DNA of 64,000 nt. Source: Flammula alnicola (taxonomy: Eukaryota > Basidiomycota > Agaricomycetes > Agaricales > Strophariaceae). The stretch is from NCBI GenBank assembly GCA_015499995.1, contig JADNRV010000200.1:1-64000 (forward strand). Reading direction: 5' to 3'. Positions 22,533-33,824 of the stretch are shown in pieces; position 1 is the stretch's first letter; every line of letters begins with the position of its first letter. The translations under genes and the position numbers were made by a program. The notes under the pieces are model-generated. The model was given only the letters and a program-made list of their open reading frames with translations, was not told the origin of the DNA and did not search any database.

Positions 22533-23888
22533 CTAAACGTAGGTATAACAATTGGGTCCACTGTGGATATCCACGACCTCGCGAATCGGAACTGTCGGGC
22601 CAAGGGCACTATCCATCTGTAACGGGTGGTCAAGGGTAACGTTGACAAAAGGAGGTACAATAGTGGACCGTCCAGAAATCTCGAAAAGGCGCATGGGGAG
22701 CATCTGCTGCCAGTTCCACCAGATGCGATCTAAATTGGCGTGGTGCAGGTAAAAGAGCGGATCTACCAAAATATTTGGTTGGAAATTAAACAATTGACGA
22801 GGCAAAGGATACGTACCTCCTGGGCTAGAGTAGAAGTTGCTCATTTCTCCACCAACGGCGATGTGCCCGCCGTCGTGCATTCTGTGATCACTGGTGATAG
22901 GTTCCCCCTCCAGTTCGATTCGAAATAGTTCAAATGTCGGTAACTTCGTAGCATTCGCCATTGCGGAGGAGGTAAGGTATTTTCTGGCATCGTTATTAAT
23001 GCCACGCGTTAAACAGTGCTCGGTGATCAGTTTTCCGGGGCCAAGGCGAAGGGTGTAGTTTGCAAAAGGACCATCGCGAACGCAGCCGCGGAAAGCGGGG
23101 ACAATGACCCTATTATCACTTGATATATTTGGCGGAAGGGTGTAAGTCCCTGGAACACCATCGCCGCCGAACCCAGTAATAGGATCAAAAACTGGCGCGC
23201 CTGAAATTCTAGAACGGTGCAAATTATATGGTCAATTTCTGTCAAAAATCTCGACCATGGCAATGAAACATACGAGGAAGCTTCGTCAGCATCTTGAGTC
23301 CAGTCCCAGTACCTAAAAAATACACAAATATTAGCTGCCGACTGATATGAAGGGTGTTAGAAAACTCACGGAGTCGCAGCTTTATACCCACATTCGTCCC
23401 GAAGGGCAAGTTCATATCTTTTCACGAAATGTCTATGCCATGGAAGAAATTGCCCCTTTGGTATTGTGATTTGTGATCAATATTCACGAAGTACAATAAG
23501 TAGAGGAAGGAACGCCCAACTTACCGTAACATGGACCTTGTCAGCTTGTTGAATATGGTACGCTTGAAATTCGTCGAATCGCGTTTTCGCGGCCTTGAAG
23601 ACAGGATTAATCGCTGGATGTGCCTGAAGACACTTGACTGCCGTGATGTAATCAGCCTTCTCGGTATCACTTAATGTCCTCCTGCGGGAAAAAGTCAGCG
23701 GTGCAGGATAGTCAGAATTTAGAGAGAATATACCATTCACGACGCTGGAGCAGGTTTTCACAAGAGCCTGGATGATAACCATGGTTCGAAGAGTTATGTC
23801 CTTGATTCCCTTGAGCGAGAACTGGGGTAGAATAGATCGTGTTGATGAGAGCCAATAAGGCGAAGATGAGAAAGCGAGTCGAAGGCAT
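22533..23888 (-). CDS. Secreted tyrosinase (copy D)
   Basis: Six exons (23888-23734, 23681-23525, 23455-23370, 23312-23274, 23208-22817, 22762-22533) give 352 residues with an N-terminal signal peptide (MPSTRFLIFALLALINTIYS). CuA: 'FQAYHIQQADKVHV' and 'LPWHR'. CuB: 'HDGGHIAVGGEMSNFYSSPG' and '[18 protein letters not shown]'. It has the same exon plan as copy C and sits in tandem with it and with pseudogene B. All metal-ligand histidines that I can place are present. A role in phenolic or melanin chemistry outside the cell is inferred from the family and signal peptide. Confidence 0.93.
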
Positions 23889-25280
23889 GCTAAAACTGGG
23901 ATTGCTGTGAAAGAACTGACGACTACAGGAGGAACACGAGCCTATTTGTATTATTCCAGTGTTAGGATTTCGTCAGAGTTTGTGTGTAACGTACGAAGGA
24001 CATCCACTGACATGATTGGATCAAGGCCAGATGAAAGCCTAAGTTACAGTGTCCAGTCATTCACCGATCACGGATCGAGGGTATGTGTCTGAACTTGTGA
24101 GTGATGGATATGACTTGGTAGTACCTAAAAGAAGGGCTACTGACATCCTTAACAGGGTGGTAGGGCGCCCGTTCCTGATGCGTCGCGGGACAAATGTGGT
24201 TCGTGAAATGTTAATTACCGCTTTACAAATCGGTCAATATTGTAGTTCTTGCGATTGAAGATCGTAACTTGTTTTCTCACCTCTGATAAGCTGTAAAATG
24301 TTCTAGTCGCGATTGATGGTGGCCTCTGCATAAATCGCCCATGAGTTCACGAGAGCTTATCCACTCGATAAGATCTAGATGGGGTCCTCTATGGTCGGGC
24401 TTGTAGTATAGCCCCCCGTGTGGAACGCCGAGTGTCAACAAAGCTGAATGATGTGTTTCGTGTTGACCAGTGACCCCATGAAACAAAGGACATACAAAAA
24501 GTTGGTCAAAGAAAATTTACAGATCAAAAAAGCATTTTAGGACAAGCAGGAGTCATTATTGGGGGTCCAGGATAGTGCCAAAGATCAAACTCATTGTAAC
24601 CCAAGTAAGTCCAAATCATAAAGAGGTCAACAGGGTCCTGACGGTCGTTGTATGGTAGGCGTCGAGATAGAACCATCCAAACTAAGCTTCAGGCTGAGGT
24701 AGATTCAGGCTAAGGTAGAGACAATGTAAAGCTGTGATGACGAGTAAGTTTGTACGATAGAACCGCTTGGCTCCAGGACAAAATCTATCGGCAATTCCCG
24801 CGAAATATTTATTTCTTGCTCAGTCCTTTCGTTACTTACACACAGAATGGTTCTATCTCTCAGGTCCTCTTCACTTCGTTGCCTACAATAAGTCGTTTAG
24901 CTCAAGAAATTCAATGACAAACTTGCTGGCTTCTGCGTCCCGTTGCAACTCTTTGCCCTCCCCTTCGCATCCCCGATTCGTTCCCGACACAGCCCCGCGA
25001 TCCTGATTCGTGTACATGCCATTGAAGGTACGCTGGCAGTTGGATGTTGAAAGTTGAACGTTGAACGTTGAACTTCGACCCCTTCGCCTTCTACAGCTGC
25101 ATGAGCGCGCCGTATCTGACTCAGAGGAATGCCACATGGATGAACCTGAAACTCTCCAAAATGCCGAATGTCTGAATGATACAGAGCTAGGTAAGTTGCT
25201 ATGTATTACGCCAGAAAATCGGAAATCGATCGACACGGCCTTCACACCTTAATTCAGGCAATGTCTCTGAGCGCCGAGCG
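23889..25280. other. Intergenic, no supportable gene
   Basis: Promoter side of tyrosinase D and the region before the NACHT relic. Around 25045-25070 is a triple GTTGAA(A/C)GTT word (three units in a row). No recognised coding homology. Confidence 0.5.
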
Positions 25281-26580
25281 ATATTTGCAACTGGAGGCAA
25301 CTTCGGTACAAGTTTCTTTTCTCAAGGGAAGGTCGGGGTTAAGGTCATTACTTGTTTTTGACAAGTGCCTCTCAACTTGAGCACAACACACCTGGCCTAC
25401 GAGAACATATCAATCACATAATGACTTCAGACCCACCTTTATGCATGCTAAATCCCTCGACATCCAACTACGAGCTCTCATCATCGAACCCTTCTTCAAT
25501 TTGACTCCTCATCCACACCTCACTCCGACCATGATCATAGATGGGTTGGATGAACGTGAAGCACACGACATCCGGCGACTTATTCTGACGCTCAGTGCCG
25601 AAGCCTTGGCTAGCTGCCCCGGTGGGCGTATTCGTGAATCTTTCGATTCAAGGACTTTATATTTTTTCGTGCGACGCGTCGTGCTTGACGAACCAATTTC
25701 CGAGATGGCTTCGACGCCATCTACAGAAAGAATGAACTCCTTTCGCGTGCAGATAAACCATGGTCATCGGAAGGAATCGTTTGATCTCGCATCCGGTCAA
25801 TTTATCTACGCTGCAACTGTGCTAAAATTCGTTGGGCAGAATGGCATCACCCAAACAAGCCGCTTCAAGTCGCGTTAGAATCTAATCCTCGACGCTCGAC
25901 TGTTTTCGCGGACTCGATGACCTGTACAACCACATCCTGTCAGTTTGTCTATATACAGACACCCTTGACCTCGTCCTTAGAACTCTTCTAGCTCTTCACT
26001 GTCCTCAACCCCCGCGCGTCATCGAGGATATCCTAGAATTGGAGCAAGGCCAAGTCTATCTAATATTGCGCGGTCTTCGGTCTTTAGTGCTATTGAAGGT
26101 GGTTGCTCTGGTGATGATGATCATGAAAACGTTTCGGAAGCTGAAGATTGAATGCGCTTTTACCATGCTTCGTCTGCCAATTTTCTCACCGCTCAGGGCC
26201 CTTCTACAAGAAGCACAAGCGCGGTTGAGGCTAGACGGATTTCGGTTGACTACCAAGCGGATATCATTGTCTTCATGAAGTTTCTGTTCTGTTCTAAGTT
26301 CTTAGCATAAATCTTACGCTTAAACCTTCTTCTACAGCTCTGGATACTCTCGACCGTCCGTGTCTTAGAACTTGGGGATACCTGAAATGGCCTCTCTCGC
26401 CAGTGCCACACTTCTGGTCGTGCTCCGATGAAGTCCGTGGCAAAATCGTTCAAGACTTATGAGATTCTGAGCAGTATTTTTGGAACAAACCGAAAGTGAA
26501 AATTATGGATGTCATTTTTGAGGCTTTGCATTGCGATGACTGCCCTGCCTCTTTCTATCTGATTTCGTAGGCTACTGTTG
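25281..26580 (+). pseudogene. NACHT-domain NLR-like protein relic
   Basis: Degraded pieces of a basidiomycete NACHT NTPase appear in order. 'TSFFSQGK' (post-P-loop region) is followed after a stop by 'PGLREHINHIMTSDPP', then after a frame change by 'KSLDIQLRALIIEPF' and Walker B 'TMIIDGLDE' (about 25530). 'SGQFIYAATVLKFV' follows near 25800. 'LYNHIL', 'YHASFADFLT' (about 26160) and a 'LDRPCLRTWGYLKWP' type segment continue to about 26400. At least three frameshifts and several stops interrupt it, and the P-loop and the repeat domain are not recognisable. In fungi such proteins act in nonself recognition and programmed cell death; this copy is dead. Confidence 0.75.
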
Positions 26581-27320
26581 ATGTTCCTTATTAGCGTACG
26601 ACGTACACCAAAAGAAAGTGGTACTTATGAGTGTTGGGGACACAATTCAAACCCTGGCAATGATCGAACCTGGATTCTCTCTGATTGGCGCTTCGAGTCC
26701 TCATGTAGATTCAGCTAGGGACATCATCACTTGGTTAGAGGCAAGTCGCCCCGAGTTGCCCATTGCCTATATCCGCCTCATTTTTGGTATGACGGGCCTT
26801 CCAGAGCCATCTCTGGATGTTTATCTGAGGTGGCAAAATACACTTCTAGACGTGGAAGATTTTGAAAAAGAAAAACCTCGACAATCATCGACTTTGCCAC
26901 TGGGCAATAACATGAGCATTTGAAAATCTCCCCTCCCCCCGATGGTTCTCATCTCGCTTCTATGAATGGGAATCGACGGCTCGGAGAATATTTGCATTCG
27001 TTAGCAGTATCATCCCAACACTTACCGCACATGTCTTGGTGCTGGTCCGCCACTGTTCCTGTTTTACTTGGTCTGCTTTTGATCTGTAATTTTGCGCAAC
27101 TTTAAAATGAGACTAATGAGTGTATAAGCCTGTAAAGATAGACTAGACGCATACGAAAAGTGAGATAAAGCGAGTGTGAGAAGTAGATAAAACGAGTGTG
27201 ACTACTAAGTCCAAGATAAATCCTAACACTCTGGACATCTCTGAACGAAAATTAAACGATATGGATACAACAATATTAGTGGATATTACACTTGAAGAAA
27301 AAAATTGACACCTCTATCAT
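26581..27320. other. Intergenic, possible further NACHT debris
   Basis: An open stretch at 26618-26923 (plus) may be more of the NACHT relic, but I cannot show homology. The last 200 bp are the 3' flank of TM-P2. Confidence 0.4.
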
Positions 27321-29110
27321 CTACTCCGCCGAATACGTCGGAGGCATCTCGACAACGTTAACGTGCGAACGATTCAAATTGGCATGTTGAGGTAGCCGCA
27401 CCCCACTGTCTTCATGTATCATAATCACCGATGGGCCGTCGCTAGCACTAGCACTGCTAGGTGAAGACACGTGGGGGCGCGTCGAACTTGATGTTTGGGA
27501 AGCCTCCGATGGTCCTGCCGCCAATCTCCATGGTTTATTTGGGCTCATCGACGACGGGGTACGGACATAAATGTCGGAGCTTCCTACGTCTCTGGCTTGC
27601 TGCCTCTTCGAGTCGAAAGGTGGATTGAAAGATGAGAGAGGAGAATGGCTAGATGATCTCTCAGCCATTGATGGGCCGACGTTGAAAGGTTCAACGACGT
27701 CGACGCCCGAATCCTTGGCCTTCTCGCGCAATCTTTTATTGCGTTGCCGTAGGAAGAGAAAGGCGAATATTAAAAGAGCAAGGGCCAAGACGCCTATGAT
27801 GCACCCTGCTATGATGCCGATGTGGTTGGAACTATGACCTTGATTTTGATTTGACGCGGCACTCGAGGATCCGTCAGAAGCTACTTGGCCAGGAATTGAA
27901 GATCCTGCAGAAGAGGCGGCTGGAAGTCCGGACAATAATGACGGCGACGACGACGACGAGGACCGTGATGACGATGGGGTACTCGAATTGAGACTAGAAT
28001 TGGAGACTCCTGAATTGGAAGGGTTGGATGGAAGTGCTGGAAGTCCAGCCAGAGATGCCGATGATATGCCTGAGCTTCCACCAGTGGATCCGGACGGGAC
28101 TATTGGAGTTCCACCAGAGGATGCGGTTCCACCAGAGGATACGGTTCCACCAGAGGATGTAGTTCCATCAGAGGATGCGGGCTGTGAAGCTACTGCCCCT
28201 GTGCCAGTCTGAACGATGACGTTGTAAATCGACAGCGGTGTGGTGTTGCTATTTCCCTGGTATACGACTTTAATGTTGTGTTGTCCATTAGAAAGTTGTC
28301 CCGTTGAAAAGAAAATTTGGTTGAGTTCTACACCAGTATTCTGCGAAGCAACTCCGTTGAGGGTGAACGAGACGGGATTTCCACCGTCGATCGAATAGGT
28401 TGCAGTTGTGGCCGCAAACGGGAGTGCCGAGTTGTAAAAACCGTACCAGGTGAGGGATTCGCCTATACATGCTTCATCAAAGGGAGTCGGAGACACAATG
28501 AAGACGAACTACGAACCATTGAAGTCCATACTGTATACCGAGCTTTGTTGCCTCGTTATATACCCCGGAGCATATTGCGCCCATCCAGTTCCGAATTGCA
28601 TTGCTGGATCACCGGTGTTGATGAAGATGGCAGCGTTATCCAACGAAACGCTCGCCGAAGGAATATAGAAGAGGAAATCGAACCAATAAAAACTGGGGTT
28701 TGGAGCGGTCACAGTGAGGGTGATTACATGGGGCCCATCCGACAACCCATATTGTTGGCACTGTGTTACCCGATTCTCCGCCGCAGAGAGGACGGCGCTT
28801 TCGATTTTGACCCCGTCGATGAAGCAGTCTCGCGATGGATTTGATGAATCCATAGTTGCACCAATGACACCCACATAAGTACCTAGTTTGCGGGGGCTTT
28901 TGTCAGCTTCAATTTCGGGGGAGGCAGCGACGACAAGAACATACCCTGGAAAGAATACGAAAAGCTCCCTGTCCCTTTTGTGTAGTGCATGGTGCGCAAG
29001 TACGGAGCACCATAGTTGCCGTTGTTGTCTTTGCTGCCTTGGTCTGCGATCCATTGCCCGCTATAAACTAGGCCAGGATCTGTGTCGTCGATCATAATTG
29101 CTCGCGACAT
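27321..29110 (-). CDS. Single-pass membrane protein TM-P2 (paralogue of TM-P1, PPxY tail)
   Basis: Exons 29110-28945, 28882-28517 and 28462-27321 give 557 residues. The start 'MSRAIMIDDTDPGLVYSG' matches TM-P1 and TM-P3. The ectodomain has 'DCFIDGVKI', 'FYWFDFLFYIPS', 'SLTWYGFYN' and a Cys-poor second sandwich. A long Ser/Gly/Thr/Pro-rich stalk with tandem SSGGT units follows. The transmembrane helix (IIGVLALALLIFAFLFL) is followed by basic RQRNKRLR. The cytosolic tail has one VVEPF motif and ends 'MIHEDSGVRLP' ... 'MPPTYSAE'. Intron phases and the first intron position agree with the paralogues. Surface location is predicted. No enzymatic domain is visible. Confidence 0.8.
28103..28178. repeat. 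18 bp coding minisatellite in the TM-P2 stalk
   Basis: Four imperfect copies of a unit around GTTCCACCAGAGGATG, read on the minus strand as Ser-Ser-Gly-Gly-Thr repeats. In-frame unit changes would alter the length of the extracellular stalk. Confidence 0.85.
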
Positions 29111-30433
29111 CTCTCTGCGTTATCCGGGTATATGAGGAGAGGGTATACGAGTCGAGCAGATACGACTTCTCAATGAAGATCGTGGTGGGTGTTGGGAGAG
29201 TCAGAATCCTCCAACAACCCCGACGGCCCTCGCGGGCAGGGATATACCGAGCGTGTGCGCCCCGGACAAGATCGTCCCTGGCAAACGTTAGCGAAAATGC
29301 TAGTTGCCAAATGATGGAGCTGTCGGAGAATACAATCCTGCGGCCATTTGATTTTGTCTGATGGAACCACACTCGGCGAGTAGGAATCACAGCTAGACTT
29401 CAAGTTGAGGACTATTGCACACAGGGAATCCTGCATAAACTACGGCGGTGAGCAGTCTATGGCCTTCAGATGAACTCTCTGACACAAGGAATATAACCAG
29501 TGCTCGAATGAACTTGAGATCGCGAGAGCTACAGGGGCGCCCCTGATGGGTGTTGCCTGGGGAATATTGAATATATTCCTCGGTAAATGGCCTCACATGA
29601 TTCCACTTGGCATTGATTTTGAAGGAAGAAAAAATCGGCTGGCCAGCAACTTCAGCAATGAGCATTGTGAATTGTGAATCGGGCACGAGAGGCGCGATGG
29701 ATGGCATGATCCTTACAGCTGATTCCGAAAACTATGTCAGTGTTGGTTTTTTTTGTGTCGGTCCATCAGCAATATAAGATATTCAGGCACTGACCGAAAT
29801 GGTAAGGCGGTCACAATGCATCTCGATTTGGAGCATACCACCACCGCGTGCAAACCACGTGCAAGTCACACTTGAATACTGCTTTCAACTTATTCTTCCA
29901 CTTTCTACTGTCCTTTCTGAGATGTTTCCTCATAAGAATAGCAACCCGCCTCCCTATAATAATTCTATACTCCTCAGTCAAGCTGGATTTGTATTTGTGG
30001 ATGATCTTCCACCTTCTCCTTCTCTCAGCGCAGCTACTCGACAATTGTGACATGTGACTCCTCCACAGCAGGCGCTCCATTCTCGAATCAAGACACCTCG
30101 CGACGGCTTACCATTTTGGACAGTGCCTGAATATCTTATATTGCTGATGGACCGACACAAAAAAAACCAACACTGACATAGTTTTCGGAATCAGCTGTAA
30201 GTTTGAAGCTAAGCAACTCGGATAAATCATGAGGAACGGGTTCGGCGCCAACATAAGTTTGTCGGGTTGATCCGGCTACCAAAAGGCGTCGTGAGTATTC
30301 CCAGCCGTTGACAACTTTGACGAGAACATTCTCCTAACTTACCAACATATATGGACCCCTCGAGGCTTATGACGGGCTGGTCTGGTCTTTGAGAGGTTAT
30401 CTCTAGCTGTGGAAGTCTACAGCGTGGCGCAAT
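29111..30433. other. Intergenic between TM-P2 and HEM14, with possible minus-strand coding debris
   Basis: Both genes are transcribed away from here. Minus-strand pieces with some coding look ('DQPVISLEGSIYVG' near 30390-30345, 'TYVGAEPVPHDL' near 30260-30225 and 29707-29393) are separated by splice-like borders, but I recognise no family and cannot build an intact gene. The inverted repeat at 29712-30201 overlaps them. Confidence 0.4.
29712..30201. repeat. Inverted repeat, arms about 97 bp, loop about 295 bp
   Basis: 29712-29808 is nearly the exact reverse complement of 30104-30201. Both contain CAGCTGATTCCGAAAACTATG and a poly-T run in GGTTTTTTTTGTGTCGG. It could be a short fold-back element, but no target duplication is obvious. 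The arm may derive from a coding exon of the minus-strand debris. Confidence 0.85.
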
Positions 30434-32102
30434 ATGCCTCCAGGAAAAATTGCAGTCTTGGGTGGTGGACTCACGGGACTCTCGTCGGCCTATCACCTTT
30501 CACGAAGATTTCCAACATCACAAGTCGTCCTGCTGGAAAAACAAGCTCGACTAGGCGGCTGGGTACGTTCTGAACGTGTTACTTTACCTCAAATCGGAGC
30601 TTCGGTGCTTTTGGAAGCGGGACCACGGTCATTGCGACCTAATGGCAAATCCGTTCTCGAGTTGGTGAGTCTTGATATAATCTTGTCGTAGTTTTATTCG
30701 ACTAACGACAACGGCTAGATAAATCTACTGAAACTTGAAGACAAGGTGATCACAGTGCCACAGACATCCCCTCCAGCCAAGGCTCGTTATTTATATATCC
30801 CGAAATCAAATTCATCCACGGTTTATGGCCTGCAACGGCTACCCTCTTCCGTTCTATCCCTTCTGGGTTCTCCATTTCTGTCAATAATGCTGCCAGCAAT
30901 CCTTCGCGAGCCTTTCAAAAGGGCTAATCGGCCCCCAAACTCTCAGGACGAGAGTGTGGATGCATTTCTTTCCCGACGTTTCGGGGAGACGTTCGCGAGG
31001 ATGTTTGGTAGCGCACTGGTACATGGAATCTACGCTGCAGATTCTCGGAAACTGAGTATTCGAGCTGCCTTTCCGAGCGTGTGGAAAGCGGAGGAGAGGG
31101 GCTGTGGAAGCATGGTTCGAGGGTTACTGATGCCAGGAAAGACGAGGAAAAAGGACGAGGAGGTTTATGACCTTGGAAGGACGTTGGATATGATGCATGG
31201 AGTTTCGGTCTATTCATTCCGAGACGGGATGGAGACATTGACCAAGGCATTGGAGGACCACCTACGGTCCGCCTTAAATGTCAGCATTCTGGAGAATACG
31301 GCAATTTCGGGCTTCAAGCAGCTACAGGACCGTTCATTCGAGGTCGGTTTGCTTATAAAACCTTCTCATTATTTTCTGACACGTCTACTAGATTCTGCAT
31401 TCTCGTGGAGATTCCTTGAGAGCAACTCATGTTGTTTCTGCTCTGCCTCTTCCCATATTGCAAGGCCTCATCTCAGAATCTACCTCTGGCACCCATCCTC
31501 TGCCTCAAATCCCCCACCTCGCTGACAATCCGACATCAACAGTGCGCGTCGTCAATCTCGTCTTCCCATGCCCTCCTAAGGATATCCACCCTGAAGGTTT
31601 TGGTTACCTGATACCCCGCCCTGCCACCGGATATCCGAACCCCTCTGACTCATCCTCGTCGGGCATCCTCGGCACTGTTTTCGACTCCTGCTCACTCCAC
31701 GAGCAAGATCTTCCTCCCACTGAGGATTACTACAGCAAAGCACCGCACACGAAGCTCACAATGATGACTGGCGGTCCATATCCAAAACTTCCACTGCCAC
31801 CACAGCTCGTCTCTTCAGAAAGCACGAGCATTCCGCCCTTCATTCGATCTCTTCTTGACAAGTTGGAGGTACAACTGGGCCGCCACATTCCGGATCCGGT
31901 ATATTGGCGTATATGGAATAACGAAGCCTGCATACCGACGCTCTTGCCTGGCCATCTGGAGCGTATGGAAGAGATGCAGGCGGTTTTGCGTAATTCCGTC
32001 GGGTGGAATGGAAGACTTGCTGTTGTCGGCGCAGGGGTCGGAGGTGTTAGCGTTGGCGATTGTGTTGAGGCTGGAAGGAGGGTTGGAAGGGACTGGACTT
32101 GA
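30434..32102 (+). CDS. HEM14: Protoporphyrinogen oxidase (heme biosynthesis)
   Basis: Converts protoporphyrinogen IX to protoporphyrin IX, the penultimate heme step, on the mitochondrial inner membrane with FAD and oxygen. Exons 30434-30664, 30719-31342 and 31392-32102 give 521 residues, normal for the family. The N-terminus has the dinucleotide-binding fingerprint 'AVLGGGLTGLSSAYHL' and an acidic 'VVLLEKQARLGGW'. Further family motifs are 'GPRSLRP', 'RRFGETFARMFGSALVHGIYAADSRKLS', 'SVYSFRDGMETL' and the C-terminal FAD contact 'GRLAVVGAGVGGVSVGDCVEAGR'. No long presequence is evident, as in other eukaryotic enzymes with internal targeting. It is divergent from TM-P2 with 1.3 kb between. Confidence 0.95.
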
Positions 32103-32551
32103 CGTGAAAGAAGGAAGAAGGCAGCTTTCATGTCAATACCTTGAAGCCGATCTTTCTACATGCTTAATAACGCTTCAATGCAGCAACTGTGTTCCGGACA
32201 GTGCGATTGATTACCGCCATTCCGAAATAAGTACCATAACTCTTGCGCATTGTGACTACCAACAACAGCCAACAACCCATTCAACATCCGGTGGTGCCAT
32301 TATGGATGCATTTCATCAGAATACGCCGAACGTTCGACGTTGGAAAGCTTGATGATTTCTGATCACGTCAAGAACGTTGGCCAGGTGCATTTGCTCTTCT
32401 GCATAGCCAAATTGCGATAACAAGATAATTTTAGACGAGGCCCTCACGCATATAATGTGAGGCTTCTCTCACTCTTCCTCCACTTCCTTCAAGTTCCAAA
32501 CTTGGAGCCACATATTGTCCTCTTCCAAGTTCCCAGAGCAACTAGTCAGAG
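32103..32551. other. Intergenic between HEM14 and TM-P3
   Basis: Contains a GAACGTTCGACGTTGG word near 32328 and the TM-P3 promoter, with TATAATG near 32451 about 100 bp before the ATG. No gene seen. Confidence 0.5.
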
Positions 32552-33758
32552 ATGTCCCAGTGGGTGAGGGTGGATGACTGGGATAGCGGCATACACTATT
32601 CCGGACAATGGGTTGACAGTCAGATTAACACTGGATCCGGTGACGGGACCGATGAAACATATTTGCAAGATGCATTCCAAGGGACTGGACATTATATGAA
32701 TCCCATTGATAGCAGTCCATCGAATCTATCATTCGCTTTTAATGGTGAGTACACTTTAATTCTCTGTAGAGCGATTGTCCTAGAATCTGAACAGGAATCG
32801 ACTCACAGGTTCCGCGGTAGCGCTCTATGGCATGTTTGCTGCACTTAACGCTTCCGGGGACCCGATTCCATCTTGGGAGTGTTTCATTGATGGGGAGAGC
32901 ATCGCGGCCAATAGGGCATTTGGGCAATTTCCATGGCAAAGTTATTGCGAAAAGGATGGACTGGACGACGGGCCGCATACTCTTACCGCTAATATTCGAT
33001 ATAAAAACTTCGATATCCACAACGCAACAGCTGCAGCCGAATTTTGGCTGGACTTCATCCAATACATTCCGAGCGCCTCTGCAATCACTTCGCTCCTCCC
33101 ATCCTTACCCTATTTCTTTGTTGATTCGACGGATCCACGGCTTCAGTATCAGGGAGATTGGGAGCCGTTCGGTACAGCGAATATGACGCTGGCTGCCAAT
33201 GCATCATTCTTCTTGGATTTCAGTGGTATTGATCCTGGCTTCATCCTGTTGTAGGCTGCATATATCTGACTTGATTGATATTTAACAGGTCAGTCCCTCG
33301 CCTGGTACAGTCTCTCGACGAGTTCAGTCCTCAACACAAATGAAACGATATTCCCGGACGGTATTGACATATTGCGCGCCCCAACCACGTGCCAATACTT
33401 CGTTGATGGAATATCTCCTGTGCATTTCACTGCCTCAACAGCCTCCATAACTTCTACCTATAACCACATATCATTTCAGACTAGTTTACTCCCGCCGGGC
33501 CAGCACAACATCACTGTCCAGTGCTATGCAGTAGGACAACCATTCACTCTGGACTACCTCATAATTCAAAGCGGTACTTCACTTTCTGAAAATGCTTCGA
33601 CTGGAACCTCGACTACCTCACCCTCAACCAGTGGACCCCCGATTCCGAGACCGAGCGGAAATGTCGACATTGGCGCTATCGTGGGAGGAATAGTCGGCAG
33701 TACGCTGCTAATCATCCTTCTCATATTTTTCGTCCTCCGCCACCGCATCAAGCGCTAG
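32552..33758 (+). pseudogene. Membrane protein TM-P3, 5' part, truncated by a transposon
   Basis: Exons 32552-32744, 32809-33225 and 33289-33758. The ectodomain matches TM-P1 closely ('PSWECFIDGESIAANRAF', 'FWLDFIQYIPS', 'SLAWYSLSTSS', 'LDYLIIQSG'), then comes a transmembrane helix (TLLIILLIFFVL). The frame ends after 'RHRIKR' in a TAG whose bases are the first bases of the inserted element. The lost cytosolic tail lies 6.7 kb away at 40471-41225. The truncated frame could still make a 359-residue tail-less membrane protein, so a residual product is possible, but relative to its paralogues the gene is broken. Confidence 0.85.
33747..33755 (+). repeat. Left 9 bp direct repeat (probable target-site duplication)
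   Basis: ATCAAGCGC, the last TM-P3 codons (Ile-Lys-Arg) before the transposon. The same nine bases recur immediately after the right terminus at 40471, followed by the rest of the TM-P3 tail. Confidence 0.85.
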
Positions 33759-33824
33759 TCTCCCGTAGTCAGACTATTAAATTCGTGACTTTTGTTGTTT
33801 ATGATAGAGTCACTCATATATAGT

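Noticed and set aside
27988..28212. Plus-strand frame rich in PPED repeats
   Set aside because: It is the complement of the Ser-Gly-Thr stalk repeats of TM-P2.
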